Below are positions 1 through 14,801 of a stretch of DNA of 64,000 nt, one piece after another. Source of the DNA: Acephala macrosclerotiorum (Eukaryota > Ascomycota > Leotiomycetes > Helotiales > Mollisiaceae); NCBI GenBank assembly GCA_014904845.1, contig MU119381.1, positions 3,364-67,363 on the forward strand, read 5' to 3'. Position numbers and translations under genes: made by a program. Every line of letters begins with the position of its first letter. Positions within the stretch are counted from its first letter, which is position 1. The notes beneath the pieces were generated by a model. That model had not been told where the DNA came from, searched no databases, and was given only the letters and a program-made list of their open reading frames with translations.

Positions 1-3000
1 CTATTAAACATTTTACATTACAAAAATTTAATTACATTTATTTCAATACAATAAAATAATGAAATTATTTTTTAAAAATATAAAATTTCTTCGTATTTCT
101 TTTTATTTTTGTATTAATAATCACTACAATTTACTATAAAATCTCGAACGTTTTCATAATACTTTTTCTAATAATATTAATTAATTACTCGATAATAAAT
201 ACTTTTTTTTTTAATATATTCGAACTTATTATATAATTCAATTATAATTATTATATATTATTTTAAATCGTTTAAAATAAATCGAAATAAATAAAATTTA
301 ATAATATTTTTTTATAGTATTTTGTTTCGAATATTATAATTAACGAATTTTTAAATTAATTTACGAAATTTTATTTTCAAAAATTATTTTAATCGTTTTA
401 AAATTATTAAATATTAAATAATATTTTGAAAATAATTTAAATAATTATTATTAAAAAAAAAAATAATATTATTATTATTATTATTATTTAGTAATTTATT
501 AATCTCAAAAAAAGCGATTAATACAATATATACGAAAAATACGATTAATATTAGAAATTGAAAATTAAAAATACTAAATTTAAAATTTTTTTTTTAAATT
601 TAATTTAATAATTTAAATAAATATTTTTATTTTACGTATTTATTTTTAATTATAAACGATTTATTTTCAATTTTTCGATTAATTTTACGTTTTTTAATCG
701 AAATTGAAATTATTTTAATATAATTAAATTCAATTACAATAAATTTATCGATATTTGTTTTTTTTTTTGAATTATCGTTTTTTATTCGCGGTTTTTTAAA
801 TAATTCGTTTATAATAATATAAATACTTTTTTTAATATATTTAATTTCGAAATCGAACAATTGTATTTAAACGAATCAATAAATAATCAAAATATTAAAA
901 AAATTTATTATTATTCGATTCAATTAAATAACGAATATATTAATATTCGTCTTAAAAATGAAATAAACGCTATATAATCAAAATTGTAATTTGTGAAAAC
1001 ATTTTAAAATTTCTCGATATTTTTTTTTATCGTATTATAATTTCGTTTAATAATATTTCAAAGTTTTAATTCGTATCGAATTACTCGTTTTCGTTTTTTG
1101 TTATTATATTAATCGAGTATTTCTTTATACTTTTACTAATTAATATCGATATTTAAAATAATTATTTTCTATTTATTAATAAAATCGTAATAAATTTTAT
1201 AAAATATTAAAACCGTTGTAATTTTATTTTATAAAAATACTATAACGATTTTTTATTCTTTTTTTTATTCGAAAAATTCGTTTTTTCTAATCAATCGATA
1301 TAACGATTTAATAATAATATCAAAATATTAAATCTATATTTTATAATAAATATAAATCTCAATAAAAACTTTAATTTTAAAAATATTATTATATTTAATT
1401 TATTTTAAAATTTTAATAATTTGTATACTTTCAAAAAAACGCTTTTTAAAACTATAAACGAAATTAATAATAATTATTTCGTTTTAATAAAATTGTAATT
1501 TGAATTTTATATAAATTTGAATTTTTTCAATTTAATTCAACGTTTTATTTAAATTTTAAATATATTTAAAAACGAATTAACGAATTTCTAAAAATATTAA
1601 TTCGTTATTATAATTCGTATAAAATTTTTTGATTTTTATATTATTTAAAAATAATATCGCGATTTTAAAAAACACATTTTTTAAAATTATTATAATAATT
1701 CAAATAAATTGAATTATAGAATTTATTACTTTTTAAAACGATATTATTATTCGTAAAAATTTTAATAAAATTATAAAAATAATTATATTTTTGTTTTAAA
1801 CGTTTAATATAAATTAATTGTATTTAGAAAAAAAGTTTATTAAAAAAACGTAAAAATATTCGATAAATTTTTTAAAAAATTTATTTATAAAAAAAAATAT
1901 ATTAACGTTTTTCAAAGTAATCGAATTTATTTTTATAGTCGCGTTAATTAATCGATAAATTTTAACGATTTTTTTCGCGATTAAAAACTATAAATTTTAA
2001 TAAAAATTATCGTTTTTTTCGAGTATTTTATAATTAAATCGTTTTTAAAATATTTTTATTATAATTGAAAATAAAATTTTAAAACAATAGAAATTTTTTT
2101 TTTATTACGTCGTATATTAAATTGTTTTAATACGAATAAACGAATTAATATTTTTATAGATTTTAAAAACTTTTTTTTAATTAAATATTATTATTTTTTT
2201 ATAATTAAATATTATTTTATCGAATATTTCTTTTTTAAATTTTTATAATTAGTTTTCAATAAATAGAAATATTAATTACTTAAAAATAAATAGTAATTTT
2301 TTTAATTTCGTTAATTAAATCGATAAATTATACTTTTTTGAATTTGAGTTTATATATCGTATTAACGTTTATATTAAATAGTTTTAAATTGAAATTGTTT
2401 AATAATAAAACTATTTTTTTTATTCGAGTTTTTTTTTCGTTTTTATATTTAAAAATTTTTTGATTTCGTTTTTTTTCAATAAAATAAAATAATTAATATT
2501 TTGTATCGTTTTTTAAATATTTTTTTTTGACGTTTACGTTTAAAAATAATAATATTATTATAAAAAAATATTTTTTCGTTTTTTTATCGAAAATTTTTTT
2601 ATTTAAAATTTTATTTATTTTCTTTTTATTAAAAAAAAAACGTTTTATAGAAAATCGAAAAAAATAATTTTATTTTTTATATTATTTTATTTGTATTTCT
2701 TTTTAAATTAATAATATTTATTTTAATTATATTTATTTTACATAAAATAATATTAAAAGTATTTAATAAAAAATAAAAAATAAAAAAAAATTCATTAAAA
2801 TATAAAAACTATTCGCAAATTTTAATATTATATTATTTTTTAATAATATCAATATTTAATTTTTTGCGTTATATTTTTTTTTCGATATTTTTTTTAACTC
2901 GAAAATACATACGAATATAGCGATTTCTAGTGATTTAATACAAATAAATTTTTAAAAAAAAAACAATTATAATCGTACAAATAAAATTGAAATTTTTGAG

Positions 3001-6000
3001 ATTTTAAAATACGTTATTTTACGAATTATTATTTCTATATTCAATTTATATTTTTATTATAGCGACAAATAATTATTTTAAAAAAAATTTTTTATATTAT
3101 TTATAAAAAAAAAAAATTTTATATTCGACTTTGTATTTAATTTTTATTTTTATAATTATTATTTCGACGAATTCGAAATTTTATTTAATAATAATAAATA
3201 ATTAAAAGATTTTAACGTTTATAATAATATTATTAAAATTTCGAATTATATACATAAAAATAATATAATATTTCGTTTTAATATTTAATATTTCGTATTT
3301 TTTATTCGAATTAATTAATTTAAATAAATTGAAATATAATTTAAAAATAATAATAATATACTTTTTTTTAATTAATAACGAGAAATCGATTTCTATGAAA
3401 TTAATTTCAAATATTACAAAATTTTTAATAATAAAAATAAATTAATTCGTTTTTTTAAATATTTTATAAAAACTCTAAAAAAATTGTTTTATAAAATTAA
3501 TAATTTTTAATATTTTTTTTACTATAGCGATTTCAATATTTATTAAAATCAAATAATAAACGTTGTTTTTTATTATTAATTAATAATTATTATAATAAAA
3601 TTCAATATTTTTAAAATATTAATAATTATTTTTTTTAAATTTTTAAAAATAATACTATATTTTTAAAAAGTTTTTACAATAAAATTTTATTAATAAAATT
3701 ATTATTTTTAATATTAAATTATTATTTTAAAATTTTATTTTTCAATTAATTTACGTTTATTTTTTTTCGTTTTTCGTTTTAAACGCTTTATAAAATTTGT
3801 TATTACAATTTAATTTTTGAATACTTTTTTTTTATTTTTATTTTTTATTGAAAGTTTTCTCGTGTACTTTAAATTTTGTTTTTCGATTTACTTGTTATTA
3901 TTGTATTTATTATTATTGTATTTATCGATAATTTTTCGTAGAATTTATTAATAATCGTTTTATTAAAACTTTAAACGTTAATATTATTACTATTAAAAAT
4001 ATATAATAATAAATTCAATTTTTTTAAGATTTTTCTATTAGTACTAATTTTTTTTTTTTTTTAAATAATAAATTGAATAAATTTTTGAATTTTTTATATA
4101 TTTTCAAAGCGTTTATCGAAATCGTAATTAAAAAATCTTTTAATTATTTGTTTTATAATTTAATTATATTAACGTCGATTGTTTTTAAATGTAAATAATC
4201 GCGAAAATCGATTACGATTTTAAAAACTATAATATTATTAATCGTTTTTTCAATAGTAATATTTACGATTAATTAATTTATTTATAAATAAATAATAATC
4301 TACGAAAAAATAATTAACGAAAAAATCGATTTTTTCGTTTTTTATTCGCTCGAAATACTCGAAATAATATTATTCGCTTTATTAATCGTTGTATATAATA
4401 TTAATTTTTATTATATTTTTTTAAACGATTAATAATATATTTTATAAAAATTCAATCAATATTAAATTATACGAAATTTTATATTCGTTTTTTTTATATT
4501 ATTATATTTTTCTCGTTTATAATTAAAATTCTTTTTTCGTTTATATTCTCGTAAAAAAATAAATTAATTTTAATTTTGATTTATAGAAATTATAATACTA
4601 TTCAATTTTTAAAATATTTTCATAGTATTAACGTTTAAAGCGATTTTTAAATCATTGAATAATATGAAAAAAAAAAAAGTTTTTTTAATTTTTTAATAAA
4701 ATCGTTTATTTAAATTAAAAATTTTAATACGAATATTTATCGAGTTTTTTGAATTTAAATAATACATAAAATCGAAAATTGAAATTCGATATAAATTTTC
4801 TTAGTAATTACGTATATTTTTCATTAAATTTTTTTTATAAATAATTCAAATAAAATAAAAAATAATAAATTATTAATTACATTTAAAATTATTTTTTATA
4901 TTACAATATTTAAATATTTTTATCGAATTTTTAAATATTTTAAATTATTAATTTTATTATATTACTATTTTTTCTTTTTATATTTATATATAATAATCGT
5001 TTTTTTGTACATTTTATCGTAATTATAAATAAATATTTTTATCGACTCGTAATCGTTTTTTTTAAAAATTTGTTTTTTAATATATATTGAAAGTTTTTTT
5101 TATAAATTCGCGTTTTTAATATTATTTATTTAATTTATTTTATTTAATTAATTCTTTGAATATTCGATTAAATAAATTTATATATATTTTTATTATTAAA
5201 AATTTTTTCGTAAATTGATTAATAATTTTATATAAAAATTTTATATTTATTTAATAATACTTTTAATCGTATTTATGAAATTCTTTTTTTAAAATATTGT
5301 AAAATTTTTTTCCTAAGTAATTTTCGATATTGTATTTTAATATAAATCGAATTTACTTTTTATAAATCGAATTAATATATTGCAAAAATCGTATTTTTTT
5401 GATTTTTAAAATAATTTTATAATTTTCGTATATATCGTTATATTTTTCTAAAAAAGTCGTAATATTATTTTTTTTGAATTAAAATATTTTAAAGATTTCA
5501 AAGAAAAATATTTGTAATTTTAATACAAATACGTATTTTTTGAAATTTTGTATTTTTAAGAAATTGTTTTTATTATTCGTAGAAATTTTTTTAAAAAAAA
5601 TCGATAATATAATTAAAATAAAAATATTTTTTATTGAAAAAAATAAATTTTAATGCGAATAATTTGTTAATTTTAGTTTTTAAATTGAAAATTAATTTAA
5701 TAATTTAAAAGTACGAATTTTCAAATTATTATTTTCAAATGAAATTTATTTTAAAAATTGATTTTTATTTATATTGTTTTTTTATAAAAAAAATTTTATT
5801 TCAATTTTTATTTGAAATTTTATTCGTTTATTCGTTCTAATAAAATATATTTTTTAAATAAATACTTTTTTAATCGATTTCTCTCGATTAAAGTTTTTTA
5901 TTTCAATTTTTTTCGTATTGTTTTCTAAAATTTAAAACTTATTTTAATTTTATTATTTCAATTTAAAAGCGATTACAAGCGATTTGCGAATTGCGATTTT

Positions 6001-9000
6001 CAAAAAAATTAAAACTAAAATATAAAACAATAAAACAATTTCGTTTTTCAATATTATAATCTCTTTTTTTTTTTGTATTAAAATTTCTTTTTTTATATTT
6101 CAATTTCTACTGAAAATAAAATTAATTATTGTAAATAATTACTACGAATTTTTTTTTTTCTTTTTTATATTTATTTTAATACTAATTATCTCGAGTAATT
6201 CAATATGTAATTCTTATAAATTAATATTTCTCTATAATTTCACAATTTTATAATCAAATTATTTAATTTCAAACAATATAATTAAAACAAAAAATTCTTA
6301 TTAATTAATTTTCAATTTGAGTTTTTTAGTAATTTGAGTTTTTTTTTAATAGTAATAAAAAACAAAATATACAAATCGCATATAAACAATTTTCAACGAA
6401 GTCTATTAAAACAATTCATTTTTCGACGTCGTTTTACTAATATAAAAAAGTAATAAAATATAAAACAAAAAAATTCAATCGTAAATCAATTCGTTTTAAT
6501 CAATAAATTAAACTTATTCGAAATAATTCGTAATTCGTAAATCAATCAATTAATCAATCAAAATAAAAATAAAAAAAATTATTAATTAATTTATAATAAG
6601 TAAAAACTTTTTATATATTAAAAAACACGTAATTAATACTATTCTCGAAACTAATTATTTTATAAAAATTTTTAAAAAAAAATATATATAATTTTACTAT
6701 ATTATAAATTTTAAATTTTAAATTTTTTTATTTATTATATAAATTATATTAATCGTAATTTCTTTTTCTATATAATATTAATTAAAATTTTTATTATTCG
6801 TAAAATTATTATTATTATTATTAATATTCATAAAATCAAAATATTTTTATTTAAAATAAATTGTAAATTTAAATTTATTTTTTGTATTTTTTAATTATTT
6901 ATAATATTTAAATTAATTTTCAATTAAAATTAAATAATTATTATTATCGTTTTTTTAATTTTTATTTTTTTATATTATATTTATTATTTTTAATTTCTCG
7001 TTTTTTTATATAATTTTTATAAATTATTTTTTTATTGATTTTTTAATTTGCGATTTTTAAAAATAAAATTTAATTATAATTAATTTAAAATTTATCGATC
7101 TATAAAATAATTATATAATATATTTTTTGTTTATAATTACTAATAATTTGTATAATTTTTTCTATTTTTTGTATTTTTTAAAAACTCGAATTTTAAAATT
7201 AATTAATAAATTTAAAATTATTAAAATATTAAAATCGTTTTTTATTATTAATATATTATTAATTTATCGTTTAATTTGTATACGACGAAATTCGTTTATT
7301 GTTTTATAAATCGCGTTTATTTTTTTTTATTATTATTAATATAAAAATTTTAAAATATATTTTAAATACTAATAAAATTAATACGAATTTATTCGATTTT
7401 ATTAAATCGTTATAAACTTTTATTACTATTTATAGTATTTGTTTTTTCGTAATATATTTTATTATTTTTTTCGATATAATCGTATAAATTTATTGTAATA
7501 AAATATAATATTATTTAATTTTTTTAATAAAATTATATATTTTTATTAAACTTTTTTTTATTTTTATTATTACAATTTTTATTTATTATTTAAATTTCGT
7601 AAATGTAAAATTTTTTTTAATATTATAAATTAAAATTTTTAATAATTTTAAATATATATTAATTTAATACTTTTTAATTATATTTTATATAAATTGTACA
7701 AATATTTTTATAATAAATCGTATATTTTAAAATTTTATAATAAAATCTATAAATTATAAAATTATATTATCGTTTAAATATATAATATTAATAATTATCG
7801 AATAATTAAATTCGTAATTGTTTATTAAAAAAAATTTAAATTATTTTAACGATTTTACGTTTATTTAATAATAATAATAAAATTTATTAATTTATTTCAA
7901 TTATTAAAATATAAAGTTTTTATATTCAATTTTATTAAAAATATTTATAAATTGTTGTATTAATAAATATTCAAATTTTTTATATATACATTATAAATTT
8001 ATATTTATTAAATAATACTAAATAAATTTTTTTTTAATTTTATTAATAGAATCTATAAATATTTTTATTTATATATAATTAATATAATTATATTATTATT
8101 ATATTTTTTTATACGATTTTTTACATTATTTAATTAAATTTTAAATTTATTTATATTTTCTAAAAATAATAAAAATAATATATTATAATATACGATATAA
8201 AAAATAACGTTTTTAATAAAAATATAAATTTTAATTATATTTTCAATTTTTATATTATTTATTTTAAATTAAATTTTTTTTTACGATTCAAAATATTAAA
8301 TTTAATTCGTAAATCGATTTTTTATAAAATTATAAATTAATCGTATTTTGCAATTAATATAACGATTATATTTATATTTAATAAAATGTTTTGAAAATTT
8401 TTTATAATATATTTATTCGTAAATTAAATTTTTTTTTTTTAATTTAAACTTTTTTTAATTAAATAAAATATATCGTTTTTAATTAATAAATATTATATTT
8501 TTTAATTATTTAATTTTGCGATTAATTTTTTAATATTAATATGTTTTACAATAAAAAAACTAATTTTTACTAGTTTTTTATTATTTTTATTTTATTTCTC
8601 AAAATTAAATTTTTTTATATTTAAAATAAAAATATTAAAAATATTTGTTTTATTTTCATTTTCAAATTTTTTTATTTTTTTTTATAAATTAAAAAAATCT
8701 AATAATTTATTGTAAAAACGTATTTTTTATAATAAAAATAAATTTCGTTTTTAAATTTCTCGTATATTTATCGTATTTTTAATTTTTATAATTGTAATTA
8801 TATTTATTTTAATCGCGTTTATTATTGCGATTTCTATTTATATTATATTTATTATATTTATAATTAACAAAATAAATATTAAAATTTAATTATTTTATAT
8901 TTCGTTTTTTTTTAATTAATTAAATAATATAATACAATTAATATTAAATTTTTTTTAACGTATTTTTAAAATTTGCAAAATATATACAATATTTTTTAAT

Positions 9001-11280
9001 ATTATTATAAATTCGTAAAATATAATTTTTTATATTATTGTTTTTATAATTATTTTTTAATTATTTTTTTCGAATTTATTATAATTTATCAAATAACAAT
9101 TTAAAATTCTCAATCAATTTTTTTATAAAAAATTTTCTAATAATATTTCGTAAAATTTTTATTTTTTATTTTTTTTAATATATTATTAAAATATATAAAA
9201 TTTCGAATTTAATTTTTATATATTTAATAATTTTTTCAAACGAACAATTATTATTAAAAATATTATTTAAATAAAAATTTGATATTTATTTTTTTATATA
9301 TATTCGACGTAATATTTATATTATTACAATAAACTCGAAATAATTTCAATTTCTCGTTAAAAAAATCGTAAATTGTTTTTTTATATTTATTATTATTATT
9401 AAAATAAAAAAATTTTAAATTATTAAATTTTTTAATTATTTAATTTTTTAAATTTCGTTTTTTCATTTTTATTTGAAATTTTAAATTTTTTTTTTTTGCA
9501 TTGTACGATTAATATTCGTCGTAAATTTTTTATTACAAATAATCGATTTTTTGAAATTTATAATCGTTTTATTATATATTAAAAAATTGAAAAATTTATT
9601 ATTATAAAAAATTTAATTCTAATAAATTTTTTTATTTTCATTGTAAATAGTATTATATTTACTTGAGAATTTGTTTATAATATTATTTTTTTATTATTTT
9701 TTTTTAAAAAAATAATTTTTTTTCAAACGTTATTATTTAAAATCGATTTATTTTATAATTAATCGTAATATCGTATTTATTTTTTATTTTAATAAAATTT
9801 TTAATAATATTTTCGAATTTTTAAAATAACGATTTTAAAAATACGTATATTTTATTTTTATTTCAAAATACTTTTTATTATAATTTTTAATTTATATTTA
9901 AAATTTTAAAAATTATTTTTTCATTTTTTTAAATTAATATTTTTTAAACTTTTTACGAATTTGATTATTGAATAATAAATATTTTTTATTTAAATTTTAA
10001 TTTATAAAATTTATTTAAAATAATTAAATTTAATTGAAATTAATTATTTGAATTAAATCAAAAATTGTATTTTTTTTTTTCTAATTATTATTGTATTTTC
10101 GTATTTAATCAAATTATATATTATTATTATTTTTAAATAAAAATTTTAATTTATTAAATTGATTTTTTACGCGAAATATAAACGTTATTATTTTTAAAAT
10201 AATTTTTTAAACAAAAAATTAATTTATTAATAATTATTTTAAAATATATTATTTTTTAATTTTTAAAATTATTTTAATAAAATTTTTATAAAATATTATT
10301 TTTATATTTTAATTCTTTAAATATATAAAGTTTATATAAAATATTATTTTTATATTTTAATTCTTTAAATATATAGAATTTATATAAAATAAAATCGTTA
10401 ATAATAAATTTATTTAAATTTAATTACTAAAAATCGATTTATTTTTTATATTTATTTTTATTATAATAAAATAAATTTCTTTTTTTTATATATTTATTTA
10501 ATTTAATTTTATTTAATAACGAAAAAATTGTTATAATTATTTGTAATTTATTGTATTTAATATTAAATAATAAAAATATATTTAAAAACAATAAAACGTT
10601 TTTTAAAAAAGTTTTATTTTCGTTTTAAATATCAATTTTTATTATTTTAAAATATTGATTTATATTTGATAAATTTATTTATTTTAATATAAATTTGTTT
10701 ATTTGTATATAAAATATAAATAAAAATTTAAATTAATTGTAATTTAAATACGTTTCAAATAACGTAAAAATTTATTATTTTTAAAAAAAAACGTAACGTA
10801 TAACGTTTTTTATTATTTTAATTATCGATTTAAAAAAAACAAATTTTTTGTAATCGATTTTTTTATCGTGTATAATAAACGTAAATCAAAAAAAATGCAA
10901 TTAAAATTTTAATAATTGTTTTTTTAAATTTTTAATATTATATATAAAATTTTTTAAATATCGAAAAAAAATATAAAACGTAAAATTTTTAAATATTAAA
11001 AAAAATTTTTTTTTTTACGTAAAATTTTTTTAATACTTTTTCGTAAAATTTTTCAAATATCGAGAAAAAACTAAATACACATTTTTAAATTTCGAAAAAG
11101 TATATATTTTTTTACACAAAAGTTTTTTTTAGTTTAAATTTTATTGTTCTATATTCAACTAATAAAATTAAATACTAATCAATATTAGTAATACTAAAAT
11201 ATTCGAGTATATCAATATATTACGTTCAATAATCGTAGTCTTTACGTATTGAATATAAAAATTGTTAATTGTCTAAAGAA
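1..11280. repeat. AT-rich, RIP-like gene-free isochore
   Basis: This block is almost entirely A and T, with long T and A runs. The few remaining C residues are mostly followed by G (TCG, ACG, TTCG contexts), while CpA and TpG are scarce. That is the expected footprint of fungal RIP, which converts CpA to TpA on both strands of repeated DNA and leaves CpG. Short ORFs such as those at 627-860 and 7127-7309 are low-complexity Lys/Asn/Ile/Phe strings and are not genes. No transposon protein can be read any more. The identity of the original repeats is unknown. An AT-rich organellar insertion is possible, but nothing resembling a mitochondrial gene was seen. Confidence 0.85.
10287..10390. repeat. 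48-bp direct tandem repeat, two units plus a partial third
   Basis: The segment beginning TATAAAATATTATTTTTATA at 10287 recurs at 10335, exactly 48 bases later, with only a few differences. Another TATAAAAT start follows at 10383. It lies inside the AT-rich block. The close match implies the duplication is younger than most of the decay around it. Confidence 0.75.
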
Positions 11281-11375
11281 CTAAGTCTAGGATCGAGGGT
11301 ATTGATATACCCTCAAGTCCTACGCTAGCTCTCCTTAGCTAGGGCACGTGATAAGCACGTGCATATATCCCGACA
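11281..11375 (-). mobile_element. Possible Copia-type LTR terminus with three short inverted repeats
   Basis: This island has normal base composition at the edge of the AT-rich block. Read on the minus strand from 11375 it begins TGTCGGGATATATGCACGTG, a TG start followed by paired CACGTG motifs, which resembles 5' ends of fungal Ty1/Copia LTRs as I remember them. Three inverted repeats lie in a row: 11295-11302 with 11307-11314, 11325-11330 with 11337-11342, and 11344-11350 with 11356-11362. No matching other LTR end or target-site duplication was found, so the element call is tentative. Confidence 0.4.
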
Positions 11376-12055
11376 ATTTTATAAATTAATTAATAAATCG
11401 TATTAAAAAAATTTTAACCAGAAATAATTCAATAATATGAGTAATATTGTGTTTTAAATTTGAAGTAATTTCATTAGTAAATTATTAAGTTTTAATTAAT
11501 TCTAGTTTTGGTGTGTCACGTATTCCTGCACCCCCTGGTGCATCATCTCACTGTTGATGGAACGGCACAAGGCCTCGAGCTATGTTATTCAGCATCGCTC
11601 GGCGTTCGCTATGAACCAACTGGCTTCCTGGCGCTGTTCCCGACCATGTCTTCTTGGCCTAATTTCCGGTATCGAGTCGTAACTTGGTGCTCTGCTGATG
11701 GATGGGATGATGCGGGGACATTGGGCTTGTCTGTTGGGGGTGACGATGCGGTGAGAAGAGAGAGATAAGGGGAGAGGCCAATGTTTTAATATCGGGTGGG
11801 CTTTGAGGGGTGAGGCATGAGGTGAGTCATGAGGTGAGTGGGAGAATGACTTCGATGTAGATTTTGTCTATTCTAGCTTCTCTTAAATCACAGTTCGTAT
11901 GGTTTATTTGAAGTATTGATTTATTGATTTATTGATTTACAGAACGCATTCGAGTTCATCTACACAATGCGTTCGTGATTCGTGAATCATCAATGCTTCG
12001 CAACTAATTTTAATCCACATAGCTACATCCCTCACACGTTAAATTTGAGATGTCC
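11376..12055. other. Transition from AT-rich block to normal DNA, no gene recognised
   Basis: The sequence is AT-rich to about 11500 and then switches abruptly to normal composition. An 86-codon plus-strand ORF at 11508-11768 has no recognisable domain. The remainder may include the 3' flank of the minus-strand BTB gene that ends at 12056. Confidence 0.5.
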
Positions 12056-14097
12056 CTACAGCTTATGCTTACAGACACAAATGAGCATACAAAGACATTC
12101 CTCCATCGATGTCGCAAGGCCCAAGAGATCTCCCTCAGACTCAAACATAGGGGTATCCATCGCTGCAGGCAAAGCAGGAGTCGTAGCAATAGGCAGATCT
12201 AGCGCAGCGTCGACTTGCTTCTGGAAGTTCTTGCCATGAGGCCCCCAAAATTCCATCCATTTGTCATCTACCGGCTCGCTGAAGTGCATGGCTTGAGGCG
12301 TCAGCTTGGCTGGGGTGATTTCAGAGATCTTCTTTTGCTTCTCGCTAGCCGACAACCAATTGCCCAATATCCTTTCCTTTGCAGACTTGGCGGAGTTCAA
12401 AGCTGGTGATACTGGCGCAGCCGACTTGATATCCATCTCCCTGTTCTCCTTCTCGCTAGACGATAAGCAATTGCCCGGTGGCTTCGCCGAATGTAAAGCT
12501 GGAGATACTGGTGCCGTTGATTTGACGACGATGTCCTTCGCCTTCTCGCTCGCCATCACCAATTTACCCAACGACTTGTCAGAAGCAAACCTGGTTTCGC
12601 CCGATGTTTTCCTCTCAGCTTCGATGACATCATGAACCTTGGAGGTTACGATATTAGTCCATCCGTCGGGCTGGTCGATGTCGATCAGAAGTCCAACGGG
12701 AGCTGGAACATCGACGTAAGTCCTGGAATTGTCGTTTGGTGTCAAATCTACCAACAAGCCACTGCCTCCTCCGGGTGTGGGGAAGAGTGTAGCTCTAGGA
12801 GTGGGCTCGCCCCTGTCTTTGTCATTGCCCCTGTCTTGCTGGGTCTTCTTGAGAGACAACTCCCAACCTCCCGTCGAATAACTGTCTCTTTCGTGCTTGA
12901 CATGGACTACAGCTGGAGACGCAGGTACGGAAGCCAATGTGTCAAACTCCCAATGACTTGTCTTGGGTTCGTTGAGATCTATGGCTTGGGGAGTGACGGC
13001 TGGCAGTGTTTCATCGAACTCCCAAGTATTGGCTTCGGTCTCCATGTGGTCTAGGCCTTGTACTAGTTCGCGGAACGTAGGCTTTGGTATAGCGATGTTC
13101 TCCTCCACCTTCTCCTTCTTGACATGCTTGTCCTCCTTGCTTGGCGAGTCCCAGAGTCCCAACAAGTCCTCATCCGGAGGGTTGCTCTCTGCCGCCGCTG
13201 TAGAAGCTCTTGTGGCTTTGCTAGGACTTCGGCGGGTAATAATTTCCTCCCAAGCCTTAAGATCAGTTTGCTGAAATCCAGCTGGCATTGACCAGCCAAC
13301 TGCGTCCAAAGAGAGTTCTCGTCGAGGATATTTATGTAGCATCTCGTCCAAGCCCATCTCTTTTGTAGCGTCTAGCTTCGTCAGCCAGCTCTGGACCTTT
13401 CGGTGTTGTTGTGGGGTCCTACCAGGATCCGTCAGAGTCTCTTTAACCATGAGTTCACTGTGATTGCGTTGCATCTCACGTCTCTTGGCCGCAGCTACCA
13501 CTTCGGGAAGAGCCTTTCGATACGTTGTTGCTAGATCGCGTAGCATTGCTGGAGGAAAGAGGTGTGGTCTCGTCTCAAACTCATGAAAATCCTCGTTCCA
13601 AGCCGACAATCGAACCACGAACTCCCGCAAAGGACTACCAGCTCTTGTCTTCGCATAAACACGAACGTAAAAGACCCCAAACGTTGACGCGCACTTCCTC
13701 GCAACCTTCAACAGACATCCCATCGCACGATTCTGCAACTTGAAGATCTGTAACTCCCCCGCAACAAGCCACAACTCAATCAGCGTCCGTACCTCCTCTT
13801 TACAAGCCTTCGCCTTCAAATGATCTTCCAGATCGTGGTTCTCGCAAGCGGATTGGTTGTGGTGGATATGGAGATTTATTTCTTGCATGTAGAACCATTC
13901 TCGGAGGAGGGAGAGAGCGGAAGCAGTGCTGTCTTTGATTGTGAAACGCGTCTTTTGGTCGAGATTGAAGGCTTTGTCTAGGATTGGAGAATAGCGACAG
14001 GCGTGGCGTTGTGGATGGTGAAGGGCTGGTGTTGGAGGTGGGGGGAGGGGGCTTTAAGGAGGAGGGTTACGACCTGGTCCGCGTAGCTATTCTCAAT
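12056..14097 (-). pseudogene. BTB-family protein with long disordered tail, frameshifted in the BTB domain
   Basis: The main frame (610 codons from 13888) begins inside the BTB fold and carries the family signature LIELWLVAGELQIFKLQNRA. About 400 residues of hydrophilic tail follow, with internal repeats (APVSPALHSAK and APVSPALNSAK; two WEFD blocks) and two DLLGL motifs. The missing front is visible upstream: a VVTLLLK strand and a QPFTIHN helix start are read at about 14080-14005. They then lose frame near 14000-14010, and the expected CRYSPILDKAFN follows in another frame. No ATG was found in the upstream frame. Either a one-base deletion has broken the gene or the sequence has an error there. 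The tail is not shared with the other BTB copies in the window. Function is unknown; BTB domains commonly mediate dimerisation or Cul3 binding. Confidence 0.65.
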
Positions 14098-14801
14098 TAG
14101 TTTCTCTTTGAAATGCAGAGAAGAAGGGTTTGGAGTTACGATAAGTCTCGTGCCATTGCGATTTTGTAGTTATCTTGGTGGGATGAGCAGATTTGTGAAG
14201 GAAAAGCGAAGGATTGATATTGCCCGAGAGTTTCGCCAAATTGTCCCCAGGGCGGCCGGGACAATAAAGGCTTCTTTCAACCACACTCTGCGAGATTAGT
14301 ATTTGCCGAGTCAATATCAAACACCGTCAATGAAAATCTATGATCAACCCAGGATATTAGAACAATTTGGTGGCCGGTTCGCTTTGACCAAGCAATTCAA
14401 GTGCCATGTGTTGTCCATTCCTGAATTCTGATTTATTTCTCGATTTTTGCTTCGGAAGACAACTTGTACTTATTTCAACGCACACCACCTTAAAATACTA
14501 CGTTAAAAACTGACTTCAAATTATAGTACTGCAGCATAGCTAGGATTTCACGAATGGGAACGGCGGTTTGAGATGCCTGTATTCGCTACGGATTCGTCAA
14601 CAAAATCCGAGAGGCTAGCTGATTTGTCCCGGAAAGACGTCTAGTCGTGCTGAACACTCTCCTTCGGCACTTGATTTCGTTTTTGATATCTCTAGTAGTC
14701 AAGACCACCTTTCCAAGACCTCTTGGTGAGGCCTGTCAGAGGTTTTGTGACATTGGGGACAATGAGAGTAGTGTCACAGTATCGCGAAGCGCATCCCAGA
14801 A
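14098..14801. other. Intergenic, nothing recognised
   Basis: About 700 bases between two decayed BTB loci. Short ORFs on both strands show no family resemblance. It may contain the lost first exon of the BTB copy ending at 12056, but I could not identify one. Confidence 0.5.

Noticed and set aside
1..11280. Short ORFs in the AT-rich block (for example 627-860 and 7127-7309)
   Set aside because: They encode low-complexity Lys/Asn/Ile/Phe strings expected by chance in such composition, without domain or codon signature.
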